Notes: generated from the letters alone by a model not told the origin. 64,000 nucleotides of DNA from Leisingera caerulea DSM 24564 (GCF_000473325.1 NZ_AXBI01000019.1:181601-245600), one strand, 5' to 3'; shown: positions 26,862-36,808, counted from the stretch's first letter. A program made the numbers and translations.

Positions 26862-28161
26862 TGGCGGTCAGGTCAAAGGTTTCGTCCGGGAAATACTTGG
26901 CCAGCCGCACGTCGGCGGCGCGGGCGTGGCCCTCCATCCCTTCCAGCCGGGCGATCCGCGCCGTGGCCTCGGCCACCGGTTTGGAGCCTTCGCGGGTGGC
27001 GCGCTGCCAGGTGACGATCTTCATGTATTTGTGCACCGACAGCCCGCCGGTATAGCTGGCCGCGCGCGAGGTCGGCAGCACGTGGTTGGTGCCCGCCGCC
27101 TTGTCGCCGTAAGAAACCGTGGTCTCCTCGCCCAGGAACAGCGAGCCGTAGCAGGTGAGCCGCTGCAGCCACCAGTCCAGATCCGCGGCTTGCACCGTCA
27201 GATGCTCCGGCGCGTATTCGTCGGAACAGGCCGCCATGTCCTCGCGGTCCGCGCACAGGATCACCTCGGCATAGTCGCGCCATGCGGCGGTGGCGTTCTC
27301 GCGGTTCACCTCCGGCAGGTCGTCGATGTAGCCGGGCACCAGCCGCATCACCTCTTCCGCAAGGGTGCGGTCATCGGTCACCAGCCAGACCGGCGAGTTG
27401 TAGCCATGCTCTGCCTGGCTCACCAGATCGGTGGCGACGATGTGCGCATCCGCCGTGCCGTCGGCCAGGATCAGGCTGTCGGTGGGGCCTGCGATCATGT
27501 CGATGCCGACACGGCCGAACAGGATGCGCTTGGCCTCGGCCACAAACTGGTTGCCGGGGCCGACCAGGATATTGGCCTTGGGCAGGCCAAAGAGGCCGAA
27601 TGTCATGGCCGCCACACCCTGCACGCCGCCCATCGCCATGATCTGGTCCGCGCCGCAGATATGGGCGGCATAGACGATGGCGGGGGCCACGCCCACCCCG
27701 GGGCGCGGCGGCGAGCAGGCGGCGATGTGCTTGCAGCCCGCAACCTTGGCGGTGGTCACCGTCATGATGGCGCTGGCGATATGGCTGTAGCGCCCGCCGG
27801 GCACATAGCAGCCCGCCGCATCCACAGGGATCACCTTTTGCCCGGTGATGAAGCCGGGAGAGATTTCGGTTTCCACATTCTGCATCGTGCTTTTCTGCAG
27901 CTCCGCAAAGCGGCGCACATTGTCGTGGGCGAACCGGATGTCGGCCTTCAGTTTCTCCGGCACTTGCGCACAGGCGGCCTCGATCTCCTCTTCCGTCAGC
28001 AGCACATTGCCTTCGTACCGGTCGAACTTGGCGGCGTATTCCAGCGCCTTGGCGTCGCCGCCGGCTTCGATGTCGTCCAGGATGCCCTGCACGGTCTTAT
28101 GGGTCTCGGAGGCATCCGACTTGGGGGTCAGGTCGGCCTTCTTGAGGTATTCTCGGGTCAT
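26854..28161 (-). CDS. hpsN: Sulfopropanediol 3-dehydrogenase (HisD-like)
   Basis: 435 residues, homologous to histidinol dehydrogenase. HpsN oxidises (R)-DHPS in two NAD+ steps to (R)-sulfolactate. HisD landmarks kept: VDAAGCYVPGGRYSHIASA, GPGNQFVAEAKRILFG, SQAEHGYNSPV (zinc Gln/His), YAPEHLTVQ (catalytic Glu-His), SYGDKAAGTNHVLPT and EGMEGHARAAD near the C-terminus. A role in histidine synthesis is unlikely because it sits with TRAP transport, ComDE and two other dehydrogenases and no other his gene. Sequence alone cannot fully separate it from other HisD-like dehydrogenases, but the set of neighbours is that of DHPS loci. Confidence 0.88.
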   Translation of the reverse strand: MTREYLKKADLTPKSDASETHKTVQGILDDIEAGGDAKALEYAAKFDRYEGNVLLTEEEIEAACAQVPEKLKADIRFAHDNVRRFAELQKSTMQNVETEISPGFITGQKVIPVDAAGCYVPGGRYSHIASAIMTVTTAKVAGCKHIAACSPPRPGVGVAPAIVYAAHICGADQIMAMGGVQGVAAMTFGLFGLPKANILVGPGNQFVAEAKRILFGRVGIDMIAGPTDSLILADGTADAHIVATDLVSQAEHGYNSPVWLVTDDRTLAEEVMRLVPGYIDDLPEVNRENATAAWRDYAEVILCADREDMAACSDEYAPEHLTVQAADLDWWLQRLTCYGSLFLGEETTVSYGDKAAGTNHVLPTSRAASYTGGLSVHKYMKIVTWQRATREGSKPVAEATARIARLEGMEGHARAADVRLAKYFPDETFDLTANG

Positions 28162-28173
28162 TTCCAGGGGGTC

Positions 28174-29502
28174 CTATTTGAAGATATCAGGAAGCAGCGT
28201 GGTCGAGATCGGCGGAATGTAGGCGATCAGCAGCACCACGATCAGCATGGTCAGAACAAAGGGGATGGCGCGGGCGGCGATCTTGAGGATGGACTCGCCG
28301 GTGATGCCGGAGACAACGAACAGGTTCAGGCCCAGCGGCGGGGTGATGAAGCCCACCCCCAAGGCGGTGATCATCATGATGCAGAACTGGATTTCGTTCA
28401 TGCCGATGTTGTCCGCGAGCGGCTTCAGGATCGGTGCCAGGATCACGATGTTGGGGGTCGTCTCCATTACGCAGCCCGCGGCGATCAGGATGCAGATCAT
28501 CAGCAGGATCAGCACCGAGGGATCATCGGTCAGCCCGGTAACCGCGGTCACGAACCCCTGCGGCACGCCCATGATGGCCAGTGCCTCTGCCAGCGGGGCG
28601 GAAAAGGCGATGATCGGCAGGATCACCCCGTTCACCTTGGCGGAGCTGACCAGCATCGCCGGGAAGTCCGACAGTTTCAGGGTGCCGAGCAGGAAGCCCA
28701 TCAGGATGGTGACGACCACGGCGGTGGCGCCGGCCTCGGTCGGGGTCAGGCGGCCGGAGAAGATGCCGTAGAAGATGATGCCCGGCACGATGAAGGCATA
28801 CCACCCGGATTTCAGCGCATGGCCCAGGTTGCCCAGCCACTCGCCCAGCCCCATGTTGCCGCCGGTCTCATAGGTATAAAGCCGGTTCATGATGATGTTG
28901 GTGATCAGGATCGACACCAGGATCGCGAGGCCGGGGATCAGCGCCGCCAGAAACAGGGTGGAGGCGGAAATACCCAGCACCAGGCCGATGATGATATAGG
29001 CGATGGAGGGCGGGATCAGGATGCCGGTGCAGGCACCCGCGGCCACCAGGGCGCAGGCATAGGGGCGCGGATAGCCGCTTTCGACCAGCCGGGTGATGGT
29101 CATCCGCCCGACTGCCGCCGCACCCGCGGCGTCAGAGCCGGAGATTGCGGCAAACATGCCGCAGACCAGCACCGTGGCAGAGCCGAAGCCGCCCCGCGTC
29201 CAGCAGGTCAGCGCCTCGGCCACATCGAGGAACTTCTTGCTGAGCCCGGTGCGCACCAGCACGTCGCCGGTCAGGATGAACAGCGGCACCGCGGTCAGGG
29301 CAAAGGCGTCGATGCCGGTGAACAGGCTTTCGCCGATGGCGCTGAGCGGCAGGTCGCCCGACATCACCAGCATGGTGATCGCCGCCGCGCCGATAGCGGC
29401 CCAGACCGGCACCGCCAGCGCAATCAGCGCCACGAACATGATCACCGGCAGATAGAAGTCCCAGCCCAGTTCGACTGTTTGGTTGAGTGAATTCCACAGC
29501 AT
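28174..29502 (-). CDS. TRAP transporter large permease (DctM type)
   Basis: 442 residues with about 12 predicted membrane helices, the sodium-coupled transport subunit. Typical DctM segments: FALTAVPLFILTGDVLVRTGL, GSATVLVCGMFAAISGSDAA, YACALVAAGACTGILIPPS and GVGFITPPLGLNLFVVSGI. It lies 13 bp before the DctQ gene in transcription order and 12 bp from hpsN. Together with the DctQ and DctP genes it should import the C3 sulfonate, the counterpart of the HpsKLM TRAP system of other roseobacters. Confidence 0.93.
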   Translation of the reverse strand: MLWNSLNQTVELGWDFYLPVIMFVALIALAVPVWAAIGAAAITMLVMSGDLPLSAIGESLFTGIDAFALTAVPLFILTGDVLVRTGLSKKFLDVAEALTCWTRGGFGSATVLVCGMFAAISGSDAAGAAAVGRMTITRLVESGYPRPYACALVAAGACTGILIPPSIAYIIIGLVLGISASTLFLAALIPGLAILVSILITNIIMNRLYTYETGGNMGLGEWLGNLGHALKSGWYAFIVPGIIFYGIFSGRLTPTEAGATAVVVTILMGFLLGTLKLSDFPAMLVSSAKVNGVILPIIAFSAPLAEALAIMGVPQGFVTAVTGLTDDPSVLILLMICILIAAGCVMETTPNIVILAPILKPLADNIGMNEIQFCIMMITALGVGFITPPLGLNLFVVSGITGESILKIAARAIPFVLTMLIVVLLIAYIPPISTTLLPDIFK

Positions 29503-29515
29503 CGCTTAAGGCCCC

Positions 29516-30028
29516 TCAATCAAACAGCTTGTCGCCTTCAAAGACGGGGGTGCCGTCGCGAAGGCTGCGGTAGTCGCGCAGGAAGGATTGCAGCAGGCGC
29601 CAGACCATCAGGGTGAACCCCGCGGGCACCGCCATCAGGAACCAGACCATGGAGACCCGCAGCCCGTGGCTGACCGATCCGAACTTGGCCGAGACCAGCA
29701 CCGTCTCAAACGACCAGTAGAGCGCCACCAGGGCGACGATGAACATCACCAGATCGCCGAAGATGTAGAGCAGCGCCTTGGGCCGGGGGCCGAGGTAGTG
29801 CATCAGCACGTCAATGCGGATATGGGCGCGTTCCTTGACCGCAGCCGCGGCGCCGATCCAGGCCAGGTAGATAAAGGAATAGCGGACGATCTCCTCGCCC
29901 CAGATCGAGGAATAGGCAAACAGCTCGCGCCGGATCACCTCGATCGCCATGGTGATGACCAGCATCACGTAGAAGGTCAGCAGCAGCCAGCGCTCTGCGT
30001 TCTTGTCTATCGTTTGCAGGATCTTCAT
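29516..30028 (-). CDS. TRAP transporter small permease (DctQ type)
   Basis: 170 residues with four predicted membrane helices. The segment EIVRYSFIYLAWIGAAAAVKERAHIRIDVL is the conserved DctQ motif (W-x-G-A-A and the following RxHIxxD). It bridges the large permease and the substrate-binding protein. 111 bp separate it from the binding protein gene, a gap that holds only weak hairpins (for example GCAGCC at 30058-30063 against GGCTGC at 30072-30077). Confidence 0.92.
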   Translation of the reverse strand: MKILQTIDKNAERWLLLTFYVMLVITMAIEVIRRELFAYSSIWGEEIVRYSFIYLAWIGAAAAVKERAHIRIDVLMHYLGPRPKALLYIFGDLVMFIVALVALYWSFETVLVSAKFGSVSHGLRVSMVWFLMAVPAGFTLMVWRLLQSFLRDYRSLRDGTPVFEGDKLFD

Positions 30029-30139
30029 CGCTATTCCCGGGGTTCAGGCACACCCCCGCAGCCAGCCGGCAGGCTGCTGCAGAAGCGGCGATTTCGAAAG
30101 CGGGCGGCCGCCGGTGTCCGGCGCGCGCCCCTGCAGCGC

Positions 30140-31285
30140 TCAGGCGTCGTGGACGTAGTATTTGCCCTGGGTGCCTGCGGCCTCTTCCAGCTTGGCGAAA
30201 TTGTCCATCGACCCGGCAAGTTCGGTCTTGAAGGCATCCCACTCGCTGCGCTGATAGCCGCCGGCGTCCTTCCACTCGGCCAGCTGGTCATCGCTCAGCG
30301 TATGGAATTCGACGCCCGCCTTGGCCAGTTCCGCCATTGCATAGGCGCGGGCGGAGGGCACCTTGGACAGGTTCTGATGCGCGGTCATTTCCGAGCCCCA
30401 CATCACACCGTCCTGCACGTCCGCCGGCAATGAGTTGAACCACTCAAGATTGCAGGAATAGACCTGGCTGTCCGGCACCGCCTGGGTAAAAGTCACGTGG
30501 CTGAGAATGTCCTTGAAGCCAAAGACATAAAGCGCCCCGACGGACGGATCGAGCGCATCCGCCACCCCCTGTTTGATCGCCGAGGGAGTCTCGCCCCAGG
30601 CCACCGGCGTGGGGTTGGCGCCGACCATGCGGTAATACTGCTGCAGCATCTTCGAGCCCGGCACCCGGAATTTCACGCCCGCCATGTCGCCCGGCGACAT
30701 CACCGCGTTGCCGCCCTTGCGCACCGCGACCACACGGGGGTCGATGTTGACATAAAACAGCGCTTTGAAACCGGCGGCCTCGACCTTGGGATGCACCTCG
30801 GTCTTCCAGAAACCGGAGTTCACCAGATTGGTGAACCGCTGGTTGGAGCCGCAAAGATAGGGCATGTTGATCAGGTCAACGGTGGAGGCGAAGGGCGCGA
30901 AGTTCGACAGCGAATGCTGCGCGGCCTGGATGGTGCCGCCTTGAACCTTCTGCACCAGCGCGCCGCCCGCACCAAGCTGGCCGCCAGGGGCAAGCTTGAC
31001 GTAGATCTTGCCGTTGGTGGCGTTCTGGATGTTCTCTTTTAAATCCAGCTGCATGATCGGATAGCTGCGGGAGGCGCCGAGCACATAAGCGGTCGCCACC
31101 GTCATGATATGCTCCGCTGCGCGCTCGCGCTCTTTCTCTTCCTTGGCAGTCTGCGCGGCGGCCTCCGATGACCACAGAATGCCGCCCGCACCCGCCACCA
31201 GCGCCGCGGTGAAGGAGCCGGTTGAGGCCAGTTTCAGAAAATTACGGCGCTCCGCAGATTTGGGGCCATCCTTGTCAGTCGTCAT
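30140..31285 (-). CDS. TRAP transporter substrate-binding protein (DctP type), Tat-exported
   Basis: 381 residues. The N-terminus has a twin-arginine signal (ERRNFLKLASTGSFTAALV, about 12-30), so folding before export is likely. The mature part has DctP hallmarks: PIMQLDLKENIQNATNGKIYV, GGALVQKVQGGTIQAAQH, and GVKFRVPGSKMLQQYYRMVG, which includes the conserved substrate-carboxylate/sulfonate arginine. It is a longer variant than ordinary DctP (about 330). High expression of the binding protein is expected since it is one of the first genes after the twin LacI-type operators. Confidence 0.92.
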   Translation of the reverse strand: MTTDKDGPKSAERRNFLKLASTGSFTAALVAGAGGILWSSEAAAQTAKEEKERERAAEHIMTVATAYVLGASRSYPIMQLDLKENIQNATNGKIYVKLAPGGQLGAGGALVQKVQGGTIQAAQHSLSNFAPFASTVDLINMPYLCGSNQRFTNLVNSGFWKTEVHPKVEAAGFKALFYVNIDPRVVAVRKGGNAVMSPGDMAGVKFRVPGSKMLQQYYRMVGANPTPVAWGETPSAIKQGVADALDPSVGALYVFGFKDILSHVTFTQAVPDSQVYSCNLEWFNSLPADVQDGVMWGSEMTAHQNLSKVPSARAYAMAELAKAGVEFHTLSDDQLAEWKDAGGYQRSEWDAFKTELAGSMDNFAKLEEAAGTQGKYYVHDA

Positions 31286-31308
31286 TGTCTTCCTCCCTTG
31301 GAAATCCG

Positions 31309-31494
31309 TCAGCTGCCGTTGTTTTTCTTGTGGTCAGCCTCGCGCTTGAGGATCGCGGCCACGAACAGGACCGAGGCCGCAAACAGGACCAGCATCTCTC
31401 CCACGTCGTTCAGAAAGCCGCCGCCGCCAAACGCGCCCAGGGCGACATTGGCAAAGAACACGGCAAAGACGGCAACGGCAGCGAGGAGAAACAT
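31309..31494 (-). CDS. Small two-helix membrane protein, first gene of the sulfonate operon
   Basis: 61 residues: MFLLAAVAVFAVFFANVALG forms a first hydrophobic helix, GEMLVLFAASVLFVAAIL a second, and the tail KREADHKKNNGS is charged. A glycine-rich turn (AFGGGGF) separates the helices. GGGA lies a few bases before the ATG. It ends 23 bp before the binding-protein gene and begins 34 bp downstream of the first palindromic operator, hence is probably the promoter-proximal gene of the operon. No family was recognised; a role as an extra TRAP subunit or assembly factor is only suggested by position. Confidence 0.6.
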   Translation of the reverse strand: MFLLAAVAVFAVFFANVALGAFGGGGFLNDVGEMLVLFAASVLFVAAILKREADHKKNNGS

Positions 31495-31527
31495 CGTTTA
31501 ATCCCGTTTTTTGATCCCAACACCATT

Positions 31528-31562
31528 TGTAAGCGCTTACATCATTAATGCAAGCGCTTACA
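31528..31562. promoter_or_regulatory. Twin LacI-type operators
   Basis: TGTAAGCGCTTACA (31528-31541) is a perfect 14-bp palindrome; TGCAAGCGCTTACA (31549-31562) differs at one position of symmetry. Both contain the LacI/CcpA/PurR-like core AAGCGCTT. Their centres are exactly 21 bp apart, two helical turns, so two dimers would bind on the same face. They lie between the divergent lacI gene and the small membrane protein gene, in position to control both. Confidence 0.85.
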
Positions 31563-31625
31563 TGGGCGGATGGCAATGGCTGCGATTTGTGCTAAGACAG
31601 GGGCCAATGGAATGGCAGGCATGAT

Positions 31626-32654
31626 ATGGGAAAAACCCGCTCAGCTCCGACACTTACCGATGTTGCACGGGAGGCCGGCGTCTCGACCGCGACGGTGTCG
31701 CGCTGCCTCAACACGCCGGAACGGGTGATCGAATCGACCCGTCAGCGGGTCCTGCAGGCGGTCGAATCACTGGGCTACACCCCGAATTTTGCGGCCCGGG
31801 TGATGGCGGCCAAGCGCAGCTTTACCATCGGGGCGATCATTCCCACCATGGATAATGCGATCTTTGCCCGCGGCCTGCAGGCCTTCCAGGACGAGCTGCG
31901 GGAGCGCGGCTATACGCTGCTGGTGTCCAGCTCGGCCTATGATCCGGAGGCCGAACGCGAGCAGATCCGCACCCTGGTTGCGCGCGGCGCGGACGGGCTG
32001 CTGCTGATCGGGCACGCGCGCGACCCGCAGATTTACGAATACCTCGACCGGCATCAGGTGCCGTCGCTGGTCGCCTGGTCCTATGTGCCGGAGGCCAGGC
32101 GGCCCTCGGTCGGGTTCAGCAATGCCTGCGCCATGCGCGCGCTGGCGGAGAGCGTTCTGGCGGCGGGCCACCGGCGGATTGCGATGATTTCCGGCCTGAC
32201 GGAGGGCAACGACCGGGCGCTGAGCCGGGTGGAGGGTGTCAGGCAGGCATTGCAGGCGGCCGGCCTGGGGGAGGGGGCGCTGACCCTGATCGAAACCCCG
32301 TATGAAATCGACAAGGGGGCAGAGGCGTTCCGCCAGCTGATGGCGCTGGAGCCGCGCCCGACGGTGGTGATGTGCGGCAACGACGTGCTGGCGGCGGGCG
32401 CCTTGCGCAAGGCGAAAGGGATGGGCATCGCGGTGCCGGAGCAGGTCTCTGTCACCGGGTTCGACGACATCGAATTGGCGGCAATTGTCAGCCCGGCGCT
32501 GACCACGGTGCATGTTCCGCACCGCGAAATGGGCCGCAAGGCCGCGCGGGAGCTGGTGGCGATGGTTGAAGGCACATCGGCGGGGCAGCCGGAGTGCATC
32601 AGCACGCATGTCGTGACGCGGCAGTCGCTGGCTGCGCCGCCTGACCCGTCGTGA
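31626..32654 (+). CDS. LacI-family repressor of the sulfonate operon
   Basis: 342 residues. N-terminal LacI helix-turn-helix TLTDVAREAGVSTATVSRCL (about 9-28) with hinge YTPNFAARVMAAKRS, followed by a periplasmic-binding-protein-like effector domain (GAIIPTMDNAIFARGL to GFDDIELAAIVSPALTTV). Divergent from the DHPS operon, and the intervening 131 bp hold two matching palindromes, so it very likely represses the operon and itself. The effector is unknown; a pathway sulfonate such as DHPS or sulfolactate is a reasonable guess. Confidence 0.93.
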   Translation: MGKTRSAPTLTDVAREAGVSTATVSRCLNTPERVIESTRQRVLQAVESLGYTPNFAARVMAAKRSFTIGAIIPTMDNAIFARGLQAFQDELRERGYTLLVSSSAYDPEAEREQIRTLVARGADGLLLIGHARDPQIYEYLDRHQVPSLVAWSYVPEARRPSVGFSNACAMRALAESVLAAGHRRIAMISGLTEGNDRALSRVEGVRQALQAAGLGEGALTLIETPYEIDKGAEAFRQLMALEPRPTVVMCGNDVLAAGALRKAKGMGIAVPEQVSVTGFDDIELAAIVSPALTTVHVPHREMGRKAARELVAMVEGTSAGQPECISTHVVTRQSLAAPPDPS

Positions 32655-32718
32655 AAACGGTCAAAATCAGCGGTTGAACACGAAAGCTGCGCGCAGCGGG
32701 CGCTGTCCGGGCACATGT

Positions 32719-32748
32719 GGACACCGGCAAGCGGGCCTGCCGGTGTCC
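32719..32748. terminator. Bidirectional hairpin between lacI and dabA
   Basis: Perfect 11-bp stem GGACACCGGCA (32719-32729) and TGCCGGTGTCC (32738-32748) with an 8-nt loop, followed by TTT on the plus strand. It sits between two converging genes. Confidence 0.65.
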
Positions 32749-32777
32749 TTTGCATGTCTGGGGCTTGCCGCCCGCGC

Positions 32778-35186
32778 TTACTCCGCCGCGATTGCGCGGT
32801 TGCCGCGGTCTTCCGGCTGGAACGGCGACCATTCAAGTTCGCCGTCATACCGCCAGGCCAGCTTGCCTTCGCTGTCCATCGCAATCAGCGACAGCCAGCG
32901 GTTGTCGAACAGCGCCCTGACATTGGCGTGCCGTTTCAAGACATCGGTCATCGCCTCGCGCGGGGCTTCGATGATGACGGTCAGGCGCAGCGGGTCATGC
33001 TGGAAGCCGTCGCCATCGTGCACCGACTGCCAGGGCAGCCCGGGGCGCAGGGCGCCGCCGTTGCCTTCCAGCACGCCGATGCCGCCCGCAACATTGTGCA
33101 GCAGCTTGTTGCCGCCGCCGAACAGCTCCGGCGCCACGGTGGAACCGTAGTACTGCAGGCTGATCCAGCTGGCGACCTGCACCGGGGCGGTCATGATCAG
33201 CTCCAGCACGCCAAAGCCCTCGTCGGTCTGCCAATCGTAGTTGTGCAGGAAGGTGTTGCCGGACAGGTCCGCGCCCTCCGTCCGCTGACGCGGGGCGGCG
33301 ATCAGCGCCTGGCAGCCGGCCAGGCCCCATTCGGGGCGCAGCTCGGCCCAGTCGCTTGCCCGGCGGGCAATGTCCGCTTCCCCCTTGGCCCGCGGCAGCC
33401 GGATCGCGCGTTCGCTGCGGGCCAGCCGCCCGGCATCGTCCAGCCAGCGCTTCAGCCGGGCGACATCCGCCTTCCACTCCTGCCCCGGCAGATCCTGCTC
33501 ATAGAGCGTGACCGCGTCGGTGGTGGTGTGGTGCAGCGCCGGCAGGAACAGCGTATCGGCGGGGATGCTGATGCCTTCGCCCCGCAGCCCCTCGCGCACC
33601 TGGGCGTCATTCAGCAGCCCGGCCAGCAGGCGCGCGTTCACATCGCCGGCATGGCCGCCGCAGGCGCCGCACTGCAGGGCGCTTTCATGCGGGTTGTTGG
33701 TGACATCGGCGCCGTGGCCCGTAAGCATCACGATCCGCGCGAAATTCTCTGTCAGGGACATCGCGGCCAGCACGGATTTGGCCATGCCGACGCGGGTTTC
33801 CAGACCGATCGCAGGGTCAAGCTGCGGGGCGGGGTCCGGCTTGGCGCCAGCGGGGCGGCCAAGCGAGTCCCGCAGCAGCTTGCTGACATACAGCGGGCCG
33901 GTGGCCTCGACAAAGGCAAAGGAGGAGACCGCCGCCAGTTTGAACCGGCCCCAGGCGCGCTTGGCCCGCGCCGCATAGCGCCGCTTCCGGTCAATGTCGT
34001 CCGCTTCGGCGGCCTGCGAGGTTACACCGGGCTGCAGCAGGACCGGGCCGCGGATCTCGGTCACGTCCGAACCGGCGGCGCGGTGCGCGCTGGCAAGGCC
34101 GAAGAAGCCCGCGAAGCCGATGGTTTCGATCCCGGCGTCCTGGGCTTCCAGCATCCGGCGGAACACCTCGGAGCGCACGTCGATGCAGAAGGCGGCCTGC
34201 ACCGCAGGGCGTCCCTCAGTCCGGCGCGGCTGGCGGGAGGCCAGGACAGCGGAAAGCTTGCGCTGCTGCGCCCGCTCGGCGGCGTCCTGAAGCACCGCGT
34301 CGATGACCAGATCCCGGCTGGGGGTCACCGGCATTTCATGCTGTGCGGCAACCTCTGCCCAGCGGCTGGCAATCTGCTCCTTGTAGAGATGGAACAGCGC
34401 CTCGTCGAAGACCATCCGGACCGCCAGCAGCTCAGCCGCGGTGTTGTCGGCCTTGCCGTCCAGTTCCGCCTGCCACAGCAGATAGCGCGCATACTGCGCC
34501 CAGCCGCCCAGGGTGATCAGCCACCTGTGGTAGGCGGTGCCGGCGGCCCCGGCCGACACGCCGAGGGCCTCGGACGCACGGCCGATGGCCCGCCAGTGGG
34601 ACCGGTTGGTGGCGGCAACGAAGGCGCCGAAGCCCTTGAGGCCGTGAATTTCCGGGGTCAGATCGCGGGAGGCGAATTCGCGCCAGGCGCTGAACGCGCC
34701 GCCGGTGCGGTTGGGCTGCCACAGCGCCTGTCCCTGATCGAAGTGGCTGGACGCCCAAACGCCGATCCGCTCCTCGATCAGGCCGGGCCAGTCGATGCCG
34801 GACACATCCGCCGCCAGTTCCGCCACCGTGGGCAGCGCGCTCAGCGGTGCGCTTTCGGTCCTGAGCGCCGCCTTGACGGTGTCCAGATCCGGCTGGCCAA
34901 AGCGGGTTTCGGCACTGGCAAGCGCATCGCGCAGATCCTCCACGCCGATCTCTCCGGCGTCGAATTTGGCCGCCCAATGCGCGCGCTCCGGCGTGATCCG
35001 TGCACCGGCGACCCGCGCCATGCGCGCGGCCGCCACTGCCAGGGGTTCACCGGTCTGGCCAAGGAAAGGGTTGACCGCAACGCTGGATGAGAGCGGGAAC
35101 AGCGGCGGGATGGCTTTCACCGCCTTGTTCGCCTCAGCCACAAATTCCAGCAGGGCAGCGGGGTAGGTTTCGTGCTTGGTAAACAT
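32778..35186 (-). CDS. dabA: DabA-type inorganic carbon transporter subunit (DUF2309)
   Basis: 802 residues from ATG 35186 with GGAG upstream; a longer reading to 35342 overlaps dabB without homology. DabA is a large, beta-carbonic-anhydrase-like cytoplasmic protein that with DabB turns CO2 into bicarbonate in an energy-coupled way. The zinc ligands of characterised DabA are all present: Cys334 and Asp336 in CIDVRSE, His491 in [11 protein letters not shown], and Cys506 in [11 protein letters not shown], with the same 15-residue spacing between the last two as in Halothiobacillus. No RuBisCO gene is in the window, so the bicarbonate may serve carboxylases of a heterotroph. Confidence 0.92.
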   Translation of the reverse strand: MFTKHETYPAALLEFVAEANKAVKAIPPLFPLSSSVAVNPFLGQTGEPLAVAAARMARVAGARITPERAHWAAKFDAGEIGVEDLRDALASAETRFGQPDLDTVKAALRTESAPLSALPTVAELAADVSGIDWPGLIEERIGVWASSHFDQGQALWQPNRTGGAFSAWREFASRDLTPEIHGLKGFGAFVAATNRSHWRAIGRASEALGVSAGAAGTAYHRWLITLGGWAQYARYLLWQAELDGKADNTAAELLAVRMVFDEALFHLYKEQIASRWAEVAAQHEMPVTPSRDLVIDAVLQDAAERAQQRKLSAVLASRQPRRTEGRPAVQAAFCIDVRSEVFRRMLEAQDAGIETIGFAGFFGLASAHRAAGSDVTEIRGPVLLQPGVTSQAAEADDIDRKRRYAARAKRAWGRFKLAAVSSFAFVEATGPLYVSKLLRDSLGRPAGAKPDPAPQLDPAIGLETRVGMAKSVLAAMSLTENFARIVMLTGHGADVTNNPHESALQCGACGGHAGDVNARLLAGLLNDAQVREGLRGEGISIPADTLFLPALHHTTTDAVTLYEQDLPGQEWKADVARLKRWLDDAGRLARSERAIRLPRAKGEADIARRASDWAELRPEWGLAGCQALIAAPRQRTEGADLSGNTFLHNYDWQTDEGFGVLELIMTAPVQVASWISLQYYGSTVAPELFGGGNKLLHNVAGGIGVLEGNGGALRPGLPWQSVHDGDGFQHDPLRLTVIIEAPREAMTDVLKRHANVRALFDNRWLSLIAMDSEGKLAWRYDGELEWSPFQPEDRGNRAIAAE

Positions 35187-35199
35187 GTCTCGCTCCGTT

Positions 35200-36750
35200 T
35201 CAGGCGGTTTTCCGGTTCGACCAGCCGTCCAGCAGCCTGTCGAAGATCGCGTTTGCGTAAAGCCCGTTGGACAGATGCACGCGCAGGCCGGAGGCGGCCG
35301 GATGCGTGGCCCAGAGCGGGAAGGTTGCCTGCGCCACGGCAACCGCGCCGAAGCTGAGCAGCGCCAGAACGATCAGTGCCCATTCCAGCGGGCCCGGGGC
35401 GGGGGCCGGGGGCAGCGTGCCGGCCGTCATGTGCAGGGCTGCAGATTGCAGCAGGAAGTAGCCCACCGAGGTTGCGGAGGCATAGATCACGGTGCGGCGG
35501 GTCAGCGCGCCGGGGGCTGCATCGGCAAAACCTTGTGCCAGGATGTAGGCGACGCCGAAGATCAGGATCACACCCAGGGCGATGGCCTGAACCGACTTGC
35601 CGTCAAAGCCGAAGACCGCGCCGATCAGCCCGTACATCACAATGCCGATGGCAAAGGCCTGCAGCACGTTGCGGGCGCTTGGCACCGCGACCGGGCCAGG
35701 GCGGCGGATGGCGGCAACATTGCGGACCGCCTCGCCCGCGCTGAGGAAGGCGTGCGCCTTATACAGCGAATGCGCCACGATGTGCAGCAGGGCCAGCGGG
35801 AACAGTGCCAGGCCGCATTGCATGACCATAAAGCCCATCTGCGCGATCGTGGACCACGCCAGCGAGGTCTTGACCGCGGCTTGGGTCAGCATCACCAGCC
35901 CGCCGAACAGCGCGGTGAAGCCGCCCAGCATCACCAGCAGCGCCATAACACCCGGCGCGGCCAGCATCACATCGGCAAACCGGATCAGCAGGAAGCCGCC
36001 CGCGTTGATGACACCCGCATGCAGCAGCGCCGAAACCGGGGTCGGGGCCTCCATCACCTCGGTCAGCCAGCCGTGGGCCGGAAACTGCGCCGAGGCCAGC
36101 ACCGCCGCCAGGGCAACCAGCAGCGCCGCGGCAACCGTCGCCGGGCCCGGCTGCGCGGCGGCCAGGATCGCGGAGATGTCGGACGTGCCGTAGCCCAGCA
36201 CCAGCAGCAGCACCGCGCCTGCCAGCGCGAATTCGCTTGCCCGCGCAACAACGGCCTTTTTGCGTGCGGCGCGCCGGGCGGTGGTGCGCTCCGGATAAAA
36301 CAGAAGCAGGCGGTTCAGCAGCAGGCTGGTTGCCACCCAGGCCGCCAGAAGCTGAATAAGGTTGCCCGACATCACCAGCAGCAGAACCGCGGCCAAGGTC
36401 GCCGACATCCAGCCGGTAAACGCGCCCTGGCGCGCTTCGCCGTCCATATAGGTGGCCGCGTAGCGCATGACGATCCAGCCGATGAAGCTTACCAGCACCA
36501 GCATGGTGGCACTGACCGCGTCCAGCCGGACGGAAATCCCCACGCCCCACAGGCCGATCAGCGCCGAGTTTCCCGGGCCGTGAAGCAGCAGCAGGACGGC
36601 TGAGAGGGCCGAGACGGCAAAGGCGGCAAGCGCGGACCATTCGGCCAAGCGGGGCAGCAGGGCGGGGCGGCGGCCAGGTGTCTGGCGCGCATAGACCGCG
36701 GCGGCCAGCAGGATAAGCGGGCTTAGAAGTGGCAGAAACAGGTGACTCAT
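35200..36750 (-). CDS. dabB: DabB-type membrane subunit (NuoL-like)
   Basis: 516 residues with about 14 membrane helices, homologous to the proton-translocating NuoL/MrpA antiporter family. Motifs: [19 protein letters not shown] and the region around [17 protein letters not shown] with conserved Lys/His of the proton channel. It precedes dabA by 13 bp in the same operon; the pair forms the two-component DAB pump. It is not part of a complex I or Mrp cluster, since no other nuo or mrp genes are near. Confidence 0.9.
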   Translation of the reverse strand: MSHLFLPLLSPLILLAAAVYARQTPGRRPALLPRLAEWSALAAFAVSALSAVLLLLHGPGNSALIGLWGVGISVRLDAVSATMLVLVSFIGWIVMRYAATYMDGEARQGAFTGWMSATLAAVLLLVMSGNLIQLLAAWVATSLLLNRLLLFYPERTTARRAARKKAVVARASEFALAGAVLLLVLGYGTSDISAILAAAQPGPATVAAALLVALAAVLASAQFPAHGWLTEVMEAPTPVSALLHAGVINAGGFLLIRFADVMLAAPGVMALLVMLGGFTALFGGLVMLTQAAVKTSLAWSTIAQMGFMVMQCGLALFPLALLHIVAHSLYKAHAFLSAGEAVRNVAAIRRPGPVAVPSARNVLQAFAIGIVMYGLIGAVFGFDGKSVQAIALGVILIFGVAYILAQGFADAAPGALTRRTVIYASATSVGYFLLQSAALHMTAGTLPPAPAPGPLEWALIVLALLSFGAVAVAQATFPLWATHPAASGLRVHLSNGLYANAIFDRLLDGWSNRKTA

Positions 36751-36808
36751 GGTTCAATTTCCTTGGTCTCAGCAGGCGGAATCGCGTTCCAGAAGGAGAT
36801 AGGGCAAG

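Noticed and set aside
26854..28161. Histidinol dehydrogenase for histidine synthesis
   Set aside because: The homology is real, but gene neighbours (TRAP importer, ComDE, SDR and zinc dehydrogenases) point to HpsN; no other his gene is nearby.
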